This document shows positions 52,394-61,276 of a stretch of 64,000 nt of DNA, piece by piece. Under the pieces are notes generated by a model. The model did not search any database and had not been told where the DNA came from. It saw only the letters and a program-made list of their open reading frames with translations. This DNA comes from Massiliimalia sp050943535. Lineage in GTDB: Bacteria; Bacillota; Clostridia; Oscillospirales; Ruminococcaceae. The stretch covers positions 124,001 through 188,000 of the forward strand of contig JBMNPJ010000001.1 of assembly GCA_050943535.1 (NCBI GenBank), written 5' to 3'. A program made the position numbers and the translations under genes. Every line of letters starts with the position of its first letter. Within the stretch, counting starts at the first letter, position 1.

Positions 52394-53509
52394 ATGAGTC
52401 AAGTGGACTATCAAAAGATTTTTTCCTATTTTGATTTTGCGGACCAGTCTCGGTTTGCAAGGCTGCCTGACTGGATGTTAAATCAGCTGCGGGAAATTCG
52501 GATCCGAGCAGGACGGCCGGTGGCTTTGGTAGGGGGACAAGATGTGTTTTTTCTGTTGAGTCAGGGAGGATACAGCCGACAGCCCAATGAAAACAGCCGA
52601 GTCTTTTCCGGACAAGAGGTGGAAAATTTGTTCCGGTCTTTCTGCGAGGATTCGGTACATAGTTTTGAAGAACAGATTCAAAAGGGATTTATCACCCTGC
52701 CTCAGGGACATCGTGTGGGAATTTCCGGCACCGCAGTGATCCGAGAACGAACGGTGTCCGCTTTTTCCCATATTTCTTCTTTAAATATTCGAATTGCCCG
52801 TCAGATACCGGGTGCGGCCGATGAATTGATGCGCAGAACCTTTTTAAAAGATGGCATGGGTTCTCTGTTGCTTGCAGGTGCGCCGGGAACGGGAAAAACT
52901 ACGTTATTGAGAGATTTGGCAAAAGGAATGGGCGGCGGCAGAATGGGAAGATTTTTGCAGGTATCGGTAATTGATGAACGGGGAGAAATTGCCGCCAGTT
53001 TACAGGGGGTTCCCCAATATAATGTGGGGTATTGCACTGATGTTTATCATTTGTGTCCCAAGGCACAGGGGATGGAAATGGCAATTCGATCCGGTGCCCC
53101 GGATCTGCTCATCTGTGATGAAATCGGCAGTCAGGATACAGGAGACGCTTTACTGGAATGTGTTCAGGCTGGAGTATATATGGCGGTTTCGGTGCATGGT
53201 GATTCTATGAAAGAGTTGTGGGCAAAACCGGGAATCCGGACACTGTTGGAACATCGGGTATTCCGATGGATTGGGTTTTTAGAAAAAGGAAACAAGCCTG
53301 GTATGATACGCCAGGTGATTTCTGTGCAGGAGAAAGGGACGGATTGCAATGAGAATGGCGCTGGTGTTGGTGTTGGCGGGGGTGTGCTGTTGGATGGGAT
53401 TTGCCAAGGGACATCTTTTGCAGGGAAGGTGCCGGGAAATTACCGAATGGCTGGTTCTGCTGGAACGGTGGAAGGGGTTGCTCCGGTATCAAAAACAGTC
53501 TACCCGTGA
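52394..53509 (+). CDS. spoIIIAA: Stage III sporulation protein AA
   Basis: Secretion-type ATPase of the SpoIIIA-SpoIIQ channel between mother cell and forespore. Start at 52394 after AAAAGGAGG. Walker A is GAPGTGKTTLLRD near residue 160 and Walker B LLICDEIGSQ near 240. The family normally ends near 310-330 residues. Here the frame runs to 371, the last 53 codons overlapping spoIIIAB in another frame and reading as Gly/Val-rich sequence without family likeness. A one-base shift near the ATGA at 53349 would restore the usual end, so a frameshift or sequencing error near the 3' end is possible. Confidence 0.88.
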   Translation: MSQVDYQKIFSYFDFADQSRFARLPDWMLNQLREIRIRAGRPVALVGGQDVFFLLSQGGYSRQPNENSRVFSGQEVENLFRSFCEDSVHSFEEQIQKGFITLPQGHRVGISGTAVIRERTVSAFSHISSLNIRIARQIPGAADELMRRTFLKDGMGSLLLAGAPGTGKTTLLRDLAKGMGGGRMGRFLQVSVIDERGEIAASLQGVPQYNVGYCTDVYHLCPKAQGMEMAIRSGAPDLLICDEIGSQDTGDALLECVQAGVYMAVSVHGDSMKELWAKPGIRTLLEHRVFRWIGFLEKGNKPGMIRQVISVQEKGTDCNENGAGVGVGGGVLLDGICQGTSFAGKVPGNYRMAGSAGTVEGVAPVSKTVYP

Positions 53510-53858
53510 ATTGTTGGAGACAGCTGCAAACAGCAAAGAGGTTCGGCATCTGTGTTTTTTGAATCCCTGTTTGCAAGAGCTCAGACAGGGGGAACGGTTT
53601 GCCAGTGCATGGGAAACTGGCCTGATTCAGGCGCAGAAACAGATGGATTGGAATGAAGAGGATGTACGGATTGCCCGCATGGTGGGACAGATCCTGGGAG
53701 CCAGTGATACTGAAACACAAAATCAGGAACTGGATCTGGTTATGGAACTGAGCAGGCGTCAGTTGGAACAGGCTAAGGGTGAAGAGGCTCAGCTTGGAAA
53801 AATGTACCGGACACTGGGTGTTTTGTCTGGAATTGGAATTGCGGTGTTTTTGTGGTAG
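53349..53858 (+). CDS. spoIIIAB: Stage III sporulation protein AB
   Basis: A 169-residue protein with an N-terminal membrane segment, a helical cytosolic domain and a C-terminal hydrophobic segment (GVLSGIGIAVFLW). This is the GspF-like half-domain layout of SpoIIIAB, with conserved RYQKQSTRELLE near residue 44 and LGKMYRTLGVLSGI near 147. Its start lies 161 nt inside the spoIIIAA frame. Confidence 0.9.
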   Translation: MRMALVLVLAGVCCWMGFAKGHLLQGRCREITEWLVLLERWKGLLRYQKQSTRELLETAANSKEVRHLCFLNPCLQELRQGERFASAWETGLIQAQKQMDWNEEDVRIARMVGQILGASDTETQNQELDLVMELSRRQLEQAKGEEAQLGKMYRTLGVLSGIGIAVFLW

Positions 53859-53900
53859 CGGCCATACACCGGAGCAAAAAGGAAAGGAAGAACAGAACCT

Positions 53901-54098
53901 GTGGATATTGATTTGATTTTTCGGATTGCGGCCATCGGCATTATTGTGGCAGTGCTCAATCAGCTGTTAATTCGTTCAGGACGGGAAGAACAGGCGATGA
54001 TGACGACACTGGCAGGACTGATTGTGGTGCTTTTCATGATGCTCAATGAAATCAAAGGTTTGTTTGATACCATTAAAGATCTGTTTGGTCTGTGGTAG
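53901..54098 (+). CDS. spoIIIAC: Stage III sporulation protein AC
   Basis: A 65-residue protein with two membrane segments. It begins with GTG (DIDLIFRIAAIGII) and continues with LIRSGREEQAMMTTLAGLI, typical of SpoIIIAC. AAGGAAG lies 11 nt upstream. Third gene of the spoIIIA operon. Confidence 0.92.
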   Translation: MDIDLIFRIAAIGIIVAVLNQLLIRSGREEQAMMTTLAGLIVVLFMMLNEIKGLFDTIKDLFGLW

Positions 54099-54113
54099 AA
54101 AGGATGAGAATAA

Positions 54114-54503
54114 ATGGAACTCACACCTGTGGTGGGAGGGGCGCTGGCAGCAGCGGCGCTCTGTTTGCTGCTAAAACAGTATAAACCGGAATACGCCATG
54201 ATGCTGTCCGCAGTTTGTGGTGCGATGGTGTTTTTAGCAGTCCTGTCATCCTTGAGTCCGGTTTTGGAATTAGCAAATACACTGGCAGGACAAACAGGCG
54301 TCAATACTCTGTATGGAAAAACGCTATTTAAAGCATTGGGAATCTGTTATCTGGTTCAGCTGGCGTCCGATTGCTGCCGAGATGCGGGACAAACCGCTAT
54401 TGCGGGAAAAATTGAGCTGGCAGGAAAAGGGGCAATTGTACTGCTTTCACTGCCCTTATTTGAGTCTCTGGCGGAAACGGCGCTGACGCTTTTGAATTTG
54501 TAG
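54114..54503 (+). CDS. spoIIIAD: Stage III sporulation protein AD
   Basis: A 129-residue membrane protein with about four hydrophobic segments, including LLLKQYKPEYAMMLSA near residue 20 and the C-terminal GKIELAGKGAIVLLSLPLFESL conserved across SpoIIIAD (given here in part: LAGKGAIVLLSLPLFESL). It follows spoIIIAC by 15 nt. Confidence 0.92.
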   Translation: MELTPVVGGALAAAALCLLLKQYKPEYAMMLSAVCGAMVFLAVLSSLSPVLELANTLAGQTGVNTLYGKTLFKALGICYLVQLASDCCRDAGQTAIAGKIELAGKGAIVLLSLPLFESLAETALTLLNL

Positions 54504-54522
54504 ACAGAGAGGAATGGATGGT

Positions 54523-55677
54523 ATGACCCGATGGAAAACCGTGATCCTGTGTTTTTTAGGATGGATATTGGTGTTTTGTCCTGTCACGGTAAAAGCAGAG
54601 GACAGCGAAAACTGGTTGACTCCTCAGCAGCAGGAATCCCTGTGGGAAGCCAGCGGCGCACAAGGACTAACTGAGCTGCTGCCCCAGGATGCCCAAAATA
54701 TCCTGGAAAAAAGCGGTTTGGAAGATATGGATACAGATGAAATTTTACAGATCGATCCCAAAGGGTTTCTTTCCGGTGTTTGGAACAGTATTTGGGATAG
54801 TCTGACAGCGCCTTTAAAAATGTTTGGCGTATTAACAGGTGTAGTGCTGCTGGCGGCTTTGATGAAAAATTTGTCCCAGGGATTGGGAGACAAAAGCGTT
54901 TCTGGCATTTATCAGCTGATCTCGGTTCTTTGCGTCAGTGGGATGATTGTAACACCTTTGCTGGAAGCAATTCGCCAGACAACAGCCAGAATTGAGCAGG
55001 TCAACGATTTTTTACTGGGATTTATCCCGGTATATACTGGGATTATTTCTGTATCGGGGAAACCTCTTTCTGCATTTACCTACCACAGCCTTCTGTTGGG
55101 TGCGGTGGAGATTATGGGGACTGGTGTGCAGACAATTTTAGTACCGCTAATCGGGGTGTATCTGGCTGTTTGTCTAACCGGAGCCGTTTCCGGCGGAATG
55201 CCTATGGGTGGCGTGGCAAAAACCGTCAAAACGGCGGCGACCTGGATTTTGGGGCTTTTGATGACTTTATTTGTAGGACTGCTGACCATCAAGGGGATTC
55301 TGGCGGGAGCGGCAGATTCTGTCACTTTACGGGCAGGCAAATATTTGGCAGGAGCCTTTATCCCCTTGATCGGAAACGCTGTGGGAGATGCCCTTACAGT
55401 GGTGCAGGGATCAGTGGGGGTGATTCGCTCTACTATAGGTGTTGTAGGAATTTTAGGGGTAACAGCGTGCTTTTTGCCGTCCATTCTTCAGCTGGGACTT
55501 TTGGGACTGGCTGTAAGAGGGGCACAAGGAGTAGGAGAACTTCTGGAAACCAGTGAGGTTTCATCGGTACTGGATGCGGCAGGATTTGTGGTTTCTTTTC
55601 TGCAGACGGTGATGATTTTATATGCGCTGATGGTATTGATTTCAATATCCCTGATGTTGGTGCTAGGGGGAGGATAA
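54523..55677 (+). CDS. spoIIIAE: Stage III sporulation protein AE
   Basis: Polytopic channel protein of the SpoIIIA complex. 384 residues from the ATG at 54523 (AGAGAGGA about 10 nt upstream; ATG 54514 is too close). An N-terminal signal-like segment is followed by a soluble acidic region and at least six membrane segments, with PVYTGIISVSGKPLSAFTYH near 170 and LLGAVEI. Ends one base before spoIIIAF. Confidence 0.92.
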   Translation: MTRWKTVILCFLGWILVFCPVTVKAEDSENWLTPQQQESLWEASGAQGLTELLPQDAQNILEKSGLEDMDTDEILQIDPKGFLSGVWNSIWDSLTAPLKMFGVLTGVVLLAALMKNLSQGLGDKSVSGIYQLISVLCVSGMIVTPLLEAIRQTTARIEQVNDFLLGFIPVYTGIISVSGKPLSAFTYHSLLLGAVEIMGTGVQTILVPLIGVYLAVCLTGAVSGGMPMGGVAKTVKTAATWILGLLMTLFVGLLTIKGILAGAADSVTLRAGKYLAGAFIPLIGNAVGDALTVVQGSVGVIRSTIGVVGILGVTACFLPSILQLGLLGLAVRGAQGVGELLETSEVSSVLDAAGFVVSFLQTVMILYALMVLISISLMLVLGGG

Positions 55678-55678
55678 C

Positions 55679-56149
55679 ATGAATGGAGTCAGGGTAGTAG
55701 CCCAGTCTTTTTGTATGGCGCTGATTTTATCTGGGATTTTTTCCATGCTTTCTCCTGGAAAAAGTATGGAAAAGGTCTGGCGGTTTTGTCTGTCCTTATT
55801 TTTGCTGTGCAGTCTGGTATTTCCTTTTTTACAGGGAGGGCTGGACTTTTCCTGGGATTTTTCCAGGGAGATTCCTGCCTCACAGACAGAACCACTGCAA
55901 AGGGGAATGGAGCAAAGCTTAAAAGAAGTGACCCAGCAAAAAATTGCATCCCAACTGATGCTGCAATATGAAAAGGAACATCTGGCTGTGGAAAAGGTGG
56001 AGGTTTCCATTCATATTGAGGACGAGGAGAGCATAGATATTAGTGAAATCCAGATTCAGCTTGCACCCGGAGCCTCAGGACAAAAGCAAGCTGTAGTGGA
56101 ATTAACGCAAAAGGAGGCAGGAGTAACACCAACGATCATAGAATCATGA
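55679..56149 (+). CDS. spoIIIAF: Stage III sporulation protein AF
   Basis: A 156-residue protein with two N-terminal membrane segments (about 8-27 and 35-52) and a soluble ring-building-motif-like domain. Position in the operon and topology give the assignment; sequence conservation in this family is low. AGGATAAC precedes the ATG. Confidence 0.85.
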   Translation: MNGVRVVAQSFCMALILSGIFSMLSPGKSMEKVWRFCLSLFLLCSLVFPFLQGGLDFSWDFSREIPASQTEPLQRGMEQSLKEVTQQKIASQLMLQYEKEHLAVEKVEVSIHIEDEESIDISEIQIQLAPGASGQKQAVVELTQKEAGVTPTIIES

Positions 56150-56174
56150 AGACCGTCTCACCAGGATAAGCAAA

Positions 56175-56735
56175 GTGAAAGGAATGTTCTTAGGGATGAT
56201 GAAACAGCGTTTGGAGAATTGGCTGAAAGATGAAAAAAAGACCCGGATTTTATTGCTGGCAGGGGCGCTGTTGGCGGCAGTTCTATTTTTGGGCAGCCTG
56301 TTTTCTGATGATCAGGAGACAGGGGAGCAAACGGAAGAATCATCGGTTTCTGAGAATCTGGAAGCGTATGCGTCTTCTTTGGAACAGCGCATGGAAACTC
56401 TGTTGGCACAGATTGAGGGAGCGGGAACAGTACAGGTTTTTTTAACTTTGGAAAATGGAGAAGAGACCGTTTATCAGTCTGACACGCGGCGGGAAGAAAG
56501 CCAAAGCGACCAGACAGGACAGCACAGTTCTCAGGACAGCGTCGTGCTGGTAGAAGGGGAAAACGGCCAGAAACAGGCTTTGGTACAGACCCAGAAACCG
56601 CCGGCGGTAAAGGGTGTGGTGGTTGTCTGTTCCGGAGCGGAGAATCCTCAGGTGCAAAAGCAGATTACCGAGGCTGTCACTGCCGCTTTTTCTATTTCTT
56701 CTACGCAGGTAGCGGTGGTAAAAGGAAAAAACTAA
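56175..56735 (+). CDS. spoIIIAG: Stage III sporulation protein AG
   Basis: A 186-residue ring-forming component in the intermembrane space. One N-terminal membrane segment (about 24-43), then a Glu/Ser-rich linker and the conserved ring domain: VFLTLENGEETVYQSD near 90 and KGVVVVCSGAENPQV near 145. It starts with GTG at 56175 (AGGATAAG upstream); ATG at 56184 or 56196 are alternatives. Confidence 0.9.
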   Translation: MKGMFLGMMKQRLENWLKDEKKTRILLLAGALLAAVLFLGSLFSDDQETGEQTEESSVSENLEAYASSLEQRMETLLAQIEGAGTVQVFLTLENGEETVYQSDTRREESQSDQTGQHSSQDSVVLVEGENGQKQALVQTQKPPAVKGVVVVCSGAENPQVQKQITEAVTAAFSISSTQVAVVKGKN

Positions 56736-56762
56736 TTTATTTGAGAAAGGAAGAAACCATTT

Positions 56763-57410
56763 ATGAAAGCAAATTTTGTTATTGGGAAAAAACAGGTGAT
56801 TTTATCCGCGCTGATTGTGATTTTGGGAGGCGCTATTTATATTAACTATGCATACGCAAATCAGGGAAACGGCGGGGGAATTACCGATGTGGTTGCGCCT
56901 ACCAGTCAGACCGAATCTGTGGCAGATACCTCTACCAGCACAGATGACACCGCCCAGGAAACCGATGCACAGGCACAGGAAACTGCACAGGATGAAACTA
57001 CCTCTGATTCCGGCAAAAATTACGGGGATGCCCAATTGGTTAACGGGCCGGTATCCGGCAGTGCTTATTTTGCAGAAGCGGCTTTAAATAAAACCAAGGC
57101 ACGGGATGAAGCAGTGGAAACTGTAAAGAACATTTTGGCAAAAACTGATGCTACCGAGGAAGAAATTAACCAGGCCACTGCGGAGATCGTGGAGATTTCC
57201 AAACAGATTTCTGATGAAAGTAAAATTGAAAATCTGATTAAAGCCAAGGGCTTTGAAGAATGTGTAGTATATTTGGATAATGACAATGTGAGTGTAGTAG
57301 TACAAAGTGATGGGTTGACAGCAGAACAGGCGGCACAGATTAAAAATATTATTTTGGCAGAGTGCAGCGTAGCACAGGAAAATATCTCCATTACAGAAGT
57401 GACAGGCTGA
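56763..57410 (+). CDS. spoIIIAH: Stage III sporulation protein AH
   Basis: A 215-residue ring protein that binds forespore SpoIIQ across the septum. Single N-terminal anchor (KKQVILSALIVILGGAIYIN), a long Thr/Asp/Gln-rich linker (about 40-90), then the conserved domain with AYFAEAALNKTKARDEAVE near 100 and VVVQSDGLTAEQAAQI near 180. GAAAGGAAG precedes the ATG. Last gene of the operon; no clear terminator follows before the next promoter. Confidence 0.93.
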   Translation: MKANFVIGKKQVILSALIVILGGAIYINYAYANQGNGGGITDVVAPTSQTESVADTSTSTDDTAQETDAQAQETAQDETTSDSGKNYGDAQLVNGPVSGSAYFAEAALNKTKARDEAVETVKNILAKTDATEEEINQATAEIVEISKQISDESKIENLIKAKGFEECVVYLDNDNVSVVVQSDGLTAEQAAQIKNIILAECSVAQENISITEVTG

Positions 57411-57554
57411 TTTTTTTAAAATTAAGGAACAAAATTTAAAATATCAAATATGAATTTGCAAAAGCCGGAAATGGATAAAATCGAAAATTTATGGATATTC
57501 TTTGTATCTTTTGCTGATAAAATCCTAAATTTTCATTTTTTATACCCTTTCCGG

Positions 57555-57583
57555 TTGTTTCTTTTTGGGTTTAATGGTATAAT
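57555..57583 (+). promoter_or_regulatory. Sigma-A promoter for the asp23-nusB cluster
   Basis: TTGTTT, 17 nt, TATAAT, 107 nt before the Asp23-family ATG. The stretch 57411-57554 upstream is AT-rich and shows no gene. Confidence 0.8.
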
Positions 57584-57689
57584 AATTCTGTAATTTCTTT
57601 GGAAAATCCCAAGATTCAGATTTCCGGACAGGGCGGCTTTGCTGTGATTCGGATTCTGTAAAAATATACGGCAACGGGAGGAATTTGTG

Positions 57690-58046
57690 ATGGAAGTAAC
57701 CCAAAAACGAGAAATCGGCACTTTGAATATTTCTGAGGCTGTAATTGAAAAAATTGCCCGCCTGGTGGTAAACGAAGTGGAAGGCGTAGCCAGACTGACA
57801 CCGGCTCCTTTGACGTGGAAAGATGTGCTGTTTTCCTCTGCTGGAAAAAAAGCCATCCGGCTTCAGGTGGAAGCAGGGGTAGCAGAAATGGATGTTTATG
57901 TGATTTTGAAAGCAGGATATCGGATTAAAGATGTGGCAGAACATATCCAGGAATATGTAAAAAATGCAGTACAGAACATGGCTGCTGTAACAGTTTCTAA
58001 AGTAAATGTTCATGTTCAGGGTGTGGAGACAAAAACAAAAGCTTAA
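57690..58046 (+). CDS. Asp23/Gls24 family envelope stress protein (YqhY-like)
   Basis: A 118-residue DUF322 protein. EIGTLNISEAVIEKIARLVV near the N terminus and the middle VYVILKAGYRIKDVAEHIQE are typical. Bacillus YqhY sits in the same place upstream of nusB and is linked to acetyl-CoA carboxylase control. GGGAGG is 8 nt before the ATG at 57690; GTG 57687 is in frame. Confidence 0.9.
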   Translation: MEVTQKREIGTLNISEAVIEKIARLVVNEVEGVARLTPAPLTWKDVLFSSAGKKAIRLQVEAGVAEMDVYVILKAGYRIKDVAEHIQEYVKNAVQNMAAVTVSKVNVHVQGVETKTKA

Positions 58047-58363
58047 TATACTTAACATACCAGAAAAAATCAAGCAAAATGTAAGACGCAGGATGAAGCC
58101 CAGCAGAAACAGAAATGGTCTGGCAGCCAGACATACTTTTTAGGCTGCTAAATTTATGGGCGGAATCCTTTGCGGCGTTCAACGGCGGCAGGGGAAGTTC
58201 CGGTGTCCGAAAGATGACGGGAACACAGGGAACCCAATCAAAGGGTTCCCTTCTCTTTTGCTTTATGTGATGGAAGCAGAAACATCATTTTGTTTTATCA
58301 GGATTTTCAAAGCAAAAAGAAACAGCCGAAGAGTTCGGCGGAATAGAGAAAGGATTTGGAATT
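58047..58363 (+). other. Gene-free stretch with hairpins upstream of nusB
   Basis: 317 nt without a credible gene (one 84-residue frame lacks a binding site and family likeness). It holds a perfect hairpin GTCTGG-CAG-CCAGAC (58118-58132) followed by ATACTTTT. It also holds GTTCC...GGGAAC pairing around 58197-58223 and the terminator-like GGGAACCC/GGGTTCCC at 58228. It could be an untranslated leader for nusB or a small RNA; I recognise no known class. Confidence 0.4.
58228..58260 (+). terminator. Terminator-like hairpin before nusB
   Basis: GGGAACCC-N7-GGGTTCCC followed by TTCTCTTTTG. It lies about 100 nt before nusB and may attenuate the transcript from 57555. Confidence 0.65.
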
Positions 58364-58762
58364 ATGACAAGACACCAGATGAGAGAAGCAGCATTTTTGC
58401 TGACCTTTGAAAGGATTTTTTCTCCTGATGTTCCGGCAGATGAGATGGTGCAGCTGGCAAAGGAATGCGATGAATTTGAACTTTCTCCACAAGCAATTAA
58501 ACTGTTTGAGGGAGTTGATGAGCATCGGGACGAGCTGGATCAGGTAATTGAAAAATATTTGAAAAACTGGACGATTCAGCGGATTTCCAAAGTGTCTTTG
58601 GCAGTGCTGCGTCTGGCAGTTTATGAAATGAAATATATGAATACTACCCATGATATTGTAATCAGCGAAGCAGTAAAACTGGCACAGGCATATACTTTGC
58701 AGGATGATGTGGCTTTTGTCAACGGCGTGCTGGCTTCTGCAGCAAAGGGGCTGGCGTCCTAA
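58364..58762 (+). CDS. nusB: Transcription antitermination factor NusB
   Basis: Helical protein that with S10 (NusE) binds boxA during rRNA transcription. 132 residues, with RHQMREAAFLLTFE at the N terminus and the conserved ISKVSLAVLRLAVYEM and INEAVKLAK-like ISEAVKLAQAY segments, ending FVNGVLASAAKG. GAGAAAGGA precedes the ATG. Confidence 0.94.
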   Translation: MTRHQMREAAFLLTFERIFSPDVPADEMVQLAKECDEFELSPQAIKLFEGVDEHRDELDQVIEKYLKNWTIQRISKVSLAVLRLAVYEMKYMNTTHDIVISEAVKLAQAYTLQDDVAFVNGVLASAAKGLAS

Positions 58763-58781
58763 GCGGGAAAGGAAAGCAAAT

Positions 58782-59732
58782 ATGGGTTGGTTTTTAGGAC
58801 TGGATACCAGCAATTACACCACTTCGATTGCTTTGTATCACAGTGATACCGGTGAAGTGAAAATGCGCAAAAAGCTGCTTCCGGTGAAAGATCAAAGCTG
58901 TGGACTACGGCAGAGTGACGCGGTGTTTCTTCATGTGAAACAGCTGGGAAATCTAGCTGCTGATTTAATGGAGAATGAGCAGATTTCTGTGGATGCCATC
59001 GGGGTATCTCAGTATCCCCGCAATGCAGAAGGTTCTTATATGCCCTGTTTTTTGGTAGGATCCATGGTGGCGCAGACTTTGGGGAGCTTTTTAAAGGTTC
59101 CGGTGTTTTCGTTTTCTCATCAGCAGGGGCATATTGCGGCGGCACTGTACTCCGCAGGTTGTCTGGACTGGCTTGCTTCGAAAGAAAGGAGTGGAACCTT
59201 TTATGCGTTCCATGTATCCGGCGGTACGACCGAGGCTTTGGAGGTCACTGGTCGGGGACACCAAATGGATATCCGGCTTTTAACTCATACGCTGGATCTG
59301 AATGCGGGACAGGCGATTGACCGGGTAGGTGTCATGATGGGGCTTTCTTTCCCATGTGGGAAACAGCTGGAACAGCTGGCTTTGAAAAATCAGGAAAAGG
59401 TATCGGTGCGCCGCCCAAAACTAAAGGACGGAAACTGCTGTCTTTCTGGATTAGAAAATCAATGTGCCGCATTGCTGTCACAGGGAAAATCTAAAGAATA
59501 CGTTGCGGCTTTTTGTTTGGAAACAGTAAAAAGAACTGTGGCGGAAATGACCAGATACCTGCTGGAACAGTACGGTGAAAAACCAGTGCTGTACGCAGGA
59601 GGTGTGATGTCCAACAGTTTAATCCGCGCATTTTTGGAAAGCCGTTATCAGGGACGGTTTGCCAGTCCGGAATATTCCGCGGACAACAGTGCGGGGATTG
59701 CGGTATTGGCTTCTATGGCATATGAGGAATAA
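58782..59732 (+). CDS. TsaD/Kae1-like paralog (peptidase M22-like protein)
   Basis: A 316-residue ASKHA-fold protein related to the t6A enzyme TsaD. LGLDTSNYTTSIAL opens it; the metal-binding HxxxH is SFSHQQGHIAAAL near residue 112-116; then HVSGGTTEAL, and a C-terminal YAGGVMSNSLIR. It is shorter and more diverged than TsaD, and such copies sit beside nusB/xseA in many Clostridia. It may not make t6A. Start at 58782 after GGAAAGGAAAG. Confidence 0.82.
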   Translation: MGWFLGLDTSNYTTSIALYHSDTGEVKMRKKLLPVKDQSCGLRQSDAVFLHVKQLGNLAADLMENEQISVDAIGVSQYPRNAEGSYMPCFLVGSMVAQTLGSFLKVPVFSFSHQQGHIAAALYSAGCLDWLASKERSGTFYAFHVSGGTTEALEVTGRGHQMDIRLLTHTLDLNAGQAIDRVGVMMGLSFPCGKQLEQLALKNQEKVSVRRPKLKDGNCCLSGLENQCAALLSQGKSKEYVAAFCLETVKRTVAEMTRYLLEQYGEKPVLYAGGVMSNSLIRAFLESRYQGRFASPEYSADNSAGIAVLASMAYEE

Positions 59733-59776
59733 ATGCGATCTGATAAGGTAAAAGTTTTATAACAGGGGGTGGAAGA

Positions 59777-61066
59777 GTGCAGCCGGTGATTTCTGTTTCA
59801 CAGCTGAATCGCTATTTAAAAACGATGGTAGAAGGAGATCGGGCGATCCGCAATATTTTTGTGCGGGGGGAGATTTCTAATTTTACCCATCATTTAAAGA
59901 GCGGGCATTTTTATTTTACGTTAAAAGATAAAACCTCTTCCATTCGCAGCGTGATGTTTCAGTCCTATGCCAGTCAGGTGAAGTTTCGCCCAGAAGACGG
60001 AATCAGCGTGATTGCGTATGGAAGTGTGCGTTTTTTTGAACGGGATGGAGTAACCCAGTTTTACTGTGAGGAACTCCAGCCGGATGGAACAGGAGCTCTT
60101 GCGCTGGCTTTTGAACAGCGGAAGGAAAAACTTCAAAAGGAGGGTCTGTTCGATCCGGCACATAAAAGGCCATTGCCGCCTTTGCCGAAAAAAATTGGTG
60201 TTGTAACCTCTAAAACCGGGGCGGCTTTGCAGGATATTATCAATATTTTGTCTCGGCGTTATCCGCTGGCGGTGTTGGTTTTGATTCCAGCACTGGTACA
60301 GGGAGAGCAGGCACCGGCGTCTATTTGTCAGGGAATTGCTCTGGCTGGTTCCAGATCAGATTTGGATGTTTTGATCGTGGGACGGGGAGGCGGCTCTGCA
60401 GAGGATCTGTGGGCATTTAATGATGAAGATGTTGCCCGGGCGATTTATCATTGCCCCATCCCGGTGATTTCTGCGGTGGGACACGAGGTGGACTTTACTA
60501 TTGCAGACTTTGTAGCGGATCTGCGCGCACCGACTCCTTCGGCGGCAGCAGAATTGTGTGCGCCGGATATTCGGGATTTGAATAACTTGGTTTTGCAAAA
60601 GCAGGCGCAGCTAAATCAAATGATGTCTCGTCGTCTGGAGCAAAGTACAAAAGCGCTGGAACATTTGGCGGGACGTTTGTCAGCGGGGAAACCCGACCGA
60701 CAAATGCAGCTTTATACCCAGCGATTAGAACAGCTTCAAAAACGGCTTGCCTTGTCAGCGGGACAAACTGTTTCTCTGCAGGAACAGCGGCAGAATCAGC
60801 TAAGTTTGCGGCTGCATCAGGCAATAGAACGAAAACTAGAGCATAAAAATCAGCAGCTGCTTCGCGGTATGACTGCGTTGGAAGCGCTCAGCCCATTAAA
60901 AGTGCTGACGCGAGGATATTCTATTACCTATACCCCAAAAGGAAAGGTGCTTTATCGTGCGGCACAGGTAAAACCAGGGGAAGCCATTACGACCCATTTG
61001 GCGGATGGAACAGTTACCAGTACGGTATGTGAAGCCTTATCCGAAACAGAACAAGCTGATAATTGA
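59777..61066 (+). CDS. xseA: Exodeoxyribonuclease VII large subunit
   Basis: Catalytic subunit of the single-strand exonuclease. 429 residues, GTG start after AGGGGGTGG. N-terminal OB fold (VRGEISNF near 28, GHFYFTLKD near 44), catalytic domain with GVVTSKTGAA near 140, VGRGGGSAEDLWAFNDE near 197 and ISAVGHEVDFTIADFVAD near 232, then a long coiled coil. xseB follows 12 nt later. Confidence 0.96.
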   Translation: MQPVISVSQLNRYLKTMVEGDRAIRNIFVRGEISNFTHHLKSGHFYFTLKDKTSSIRSVMFQSYASQVKFRPEDGISVIAYGSVRFFERDGVTQFYCEELQPDGTGALALAFEQRKEKLQKEGLFDPAHKRPLPPLPKKIGVVTSKTGAALQDIINILSRRYPLAVLVLIPALVQGEQAPASICQGIALAGSRSDLDVLIVGRGGGSAEDLWAFNDEDVARAIYHCPIPVISAVGHEVDFTIADFVADLRAPTPSAAAELCAPDIRDLNNLVLQKQAQLNQMMSRRLEQSTKALEHLAGRLSAGKPDRQMQLYTQRLEQLQKRLALSAGQTVSLQEQRQNQLSLRLHQAIERKLEHKNQQLLRGMTALEALSPLKVLTRGYSITYTPKGKVLYRAAQVKPGEAITTHLADGTVTSTVCEALSETEQADN

Positions 61067-61078
61067 GGAGGATAATCA

Positions 61079-61276
61079 ATGGCGGAGAAGACATTTGAAA
61101 AAGCGCTGCAGGAACTGGAAACCATTGTAACGCAGCTGGAACAGGGTGATGCGCCTCTGGAAAAATCAATGAAACTATATGAAAAGGGCGTAGGGTTATC
61201 CCGCTTTTGTACACAGGAACTGGAAAATGCAAAACTCAAATTGGAAGAACTGAAAGCTGGAGGATCAAATGAGTGA
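61079..61276 (+). CDS. xseB: Exodeoxyribonuclease VII small subunit
   Basis: A 65-residue helical partner of XseA, with FEKALQELETIVTQLEQGDAPL-type sequence and the conserved LEKSMKLYEKG. GAGGAGGATAATC precedes the ATG. Overlaps ispA by 8 nt. Confidence 0.95.
   Translation: MAEKTFEKALQELETIVTQLEQGDAPLEKSMKLYEKGVGLSRFCTQELENAKLKLEELKAGGSNE

Noticed and set aside
58156..58410. 84-codon ORF before nusB
   Set aside because: No ribosome binding site, overlaps nusB out of frame, and runs through hairpins; treated as chance.
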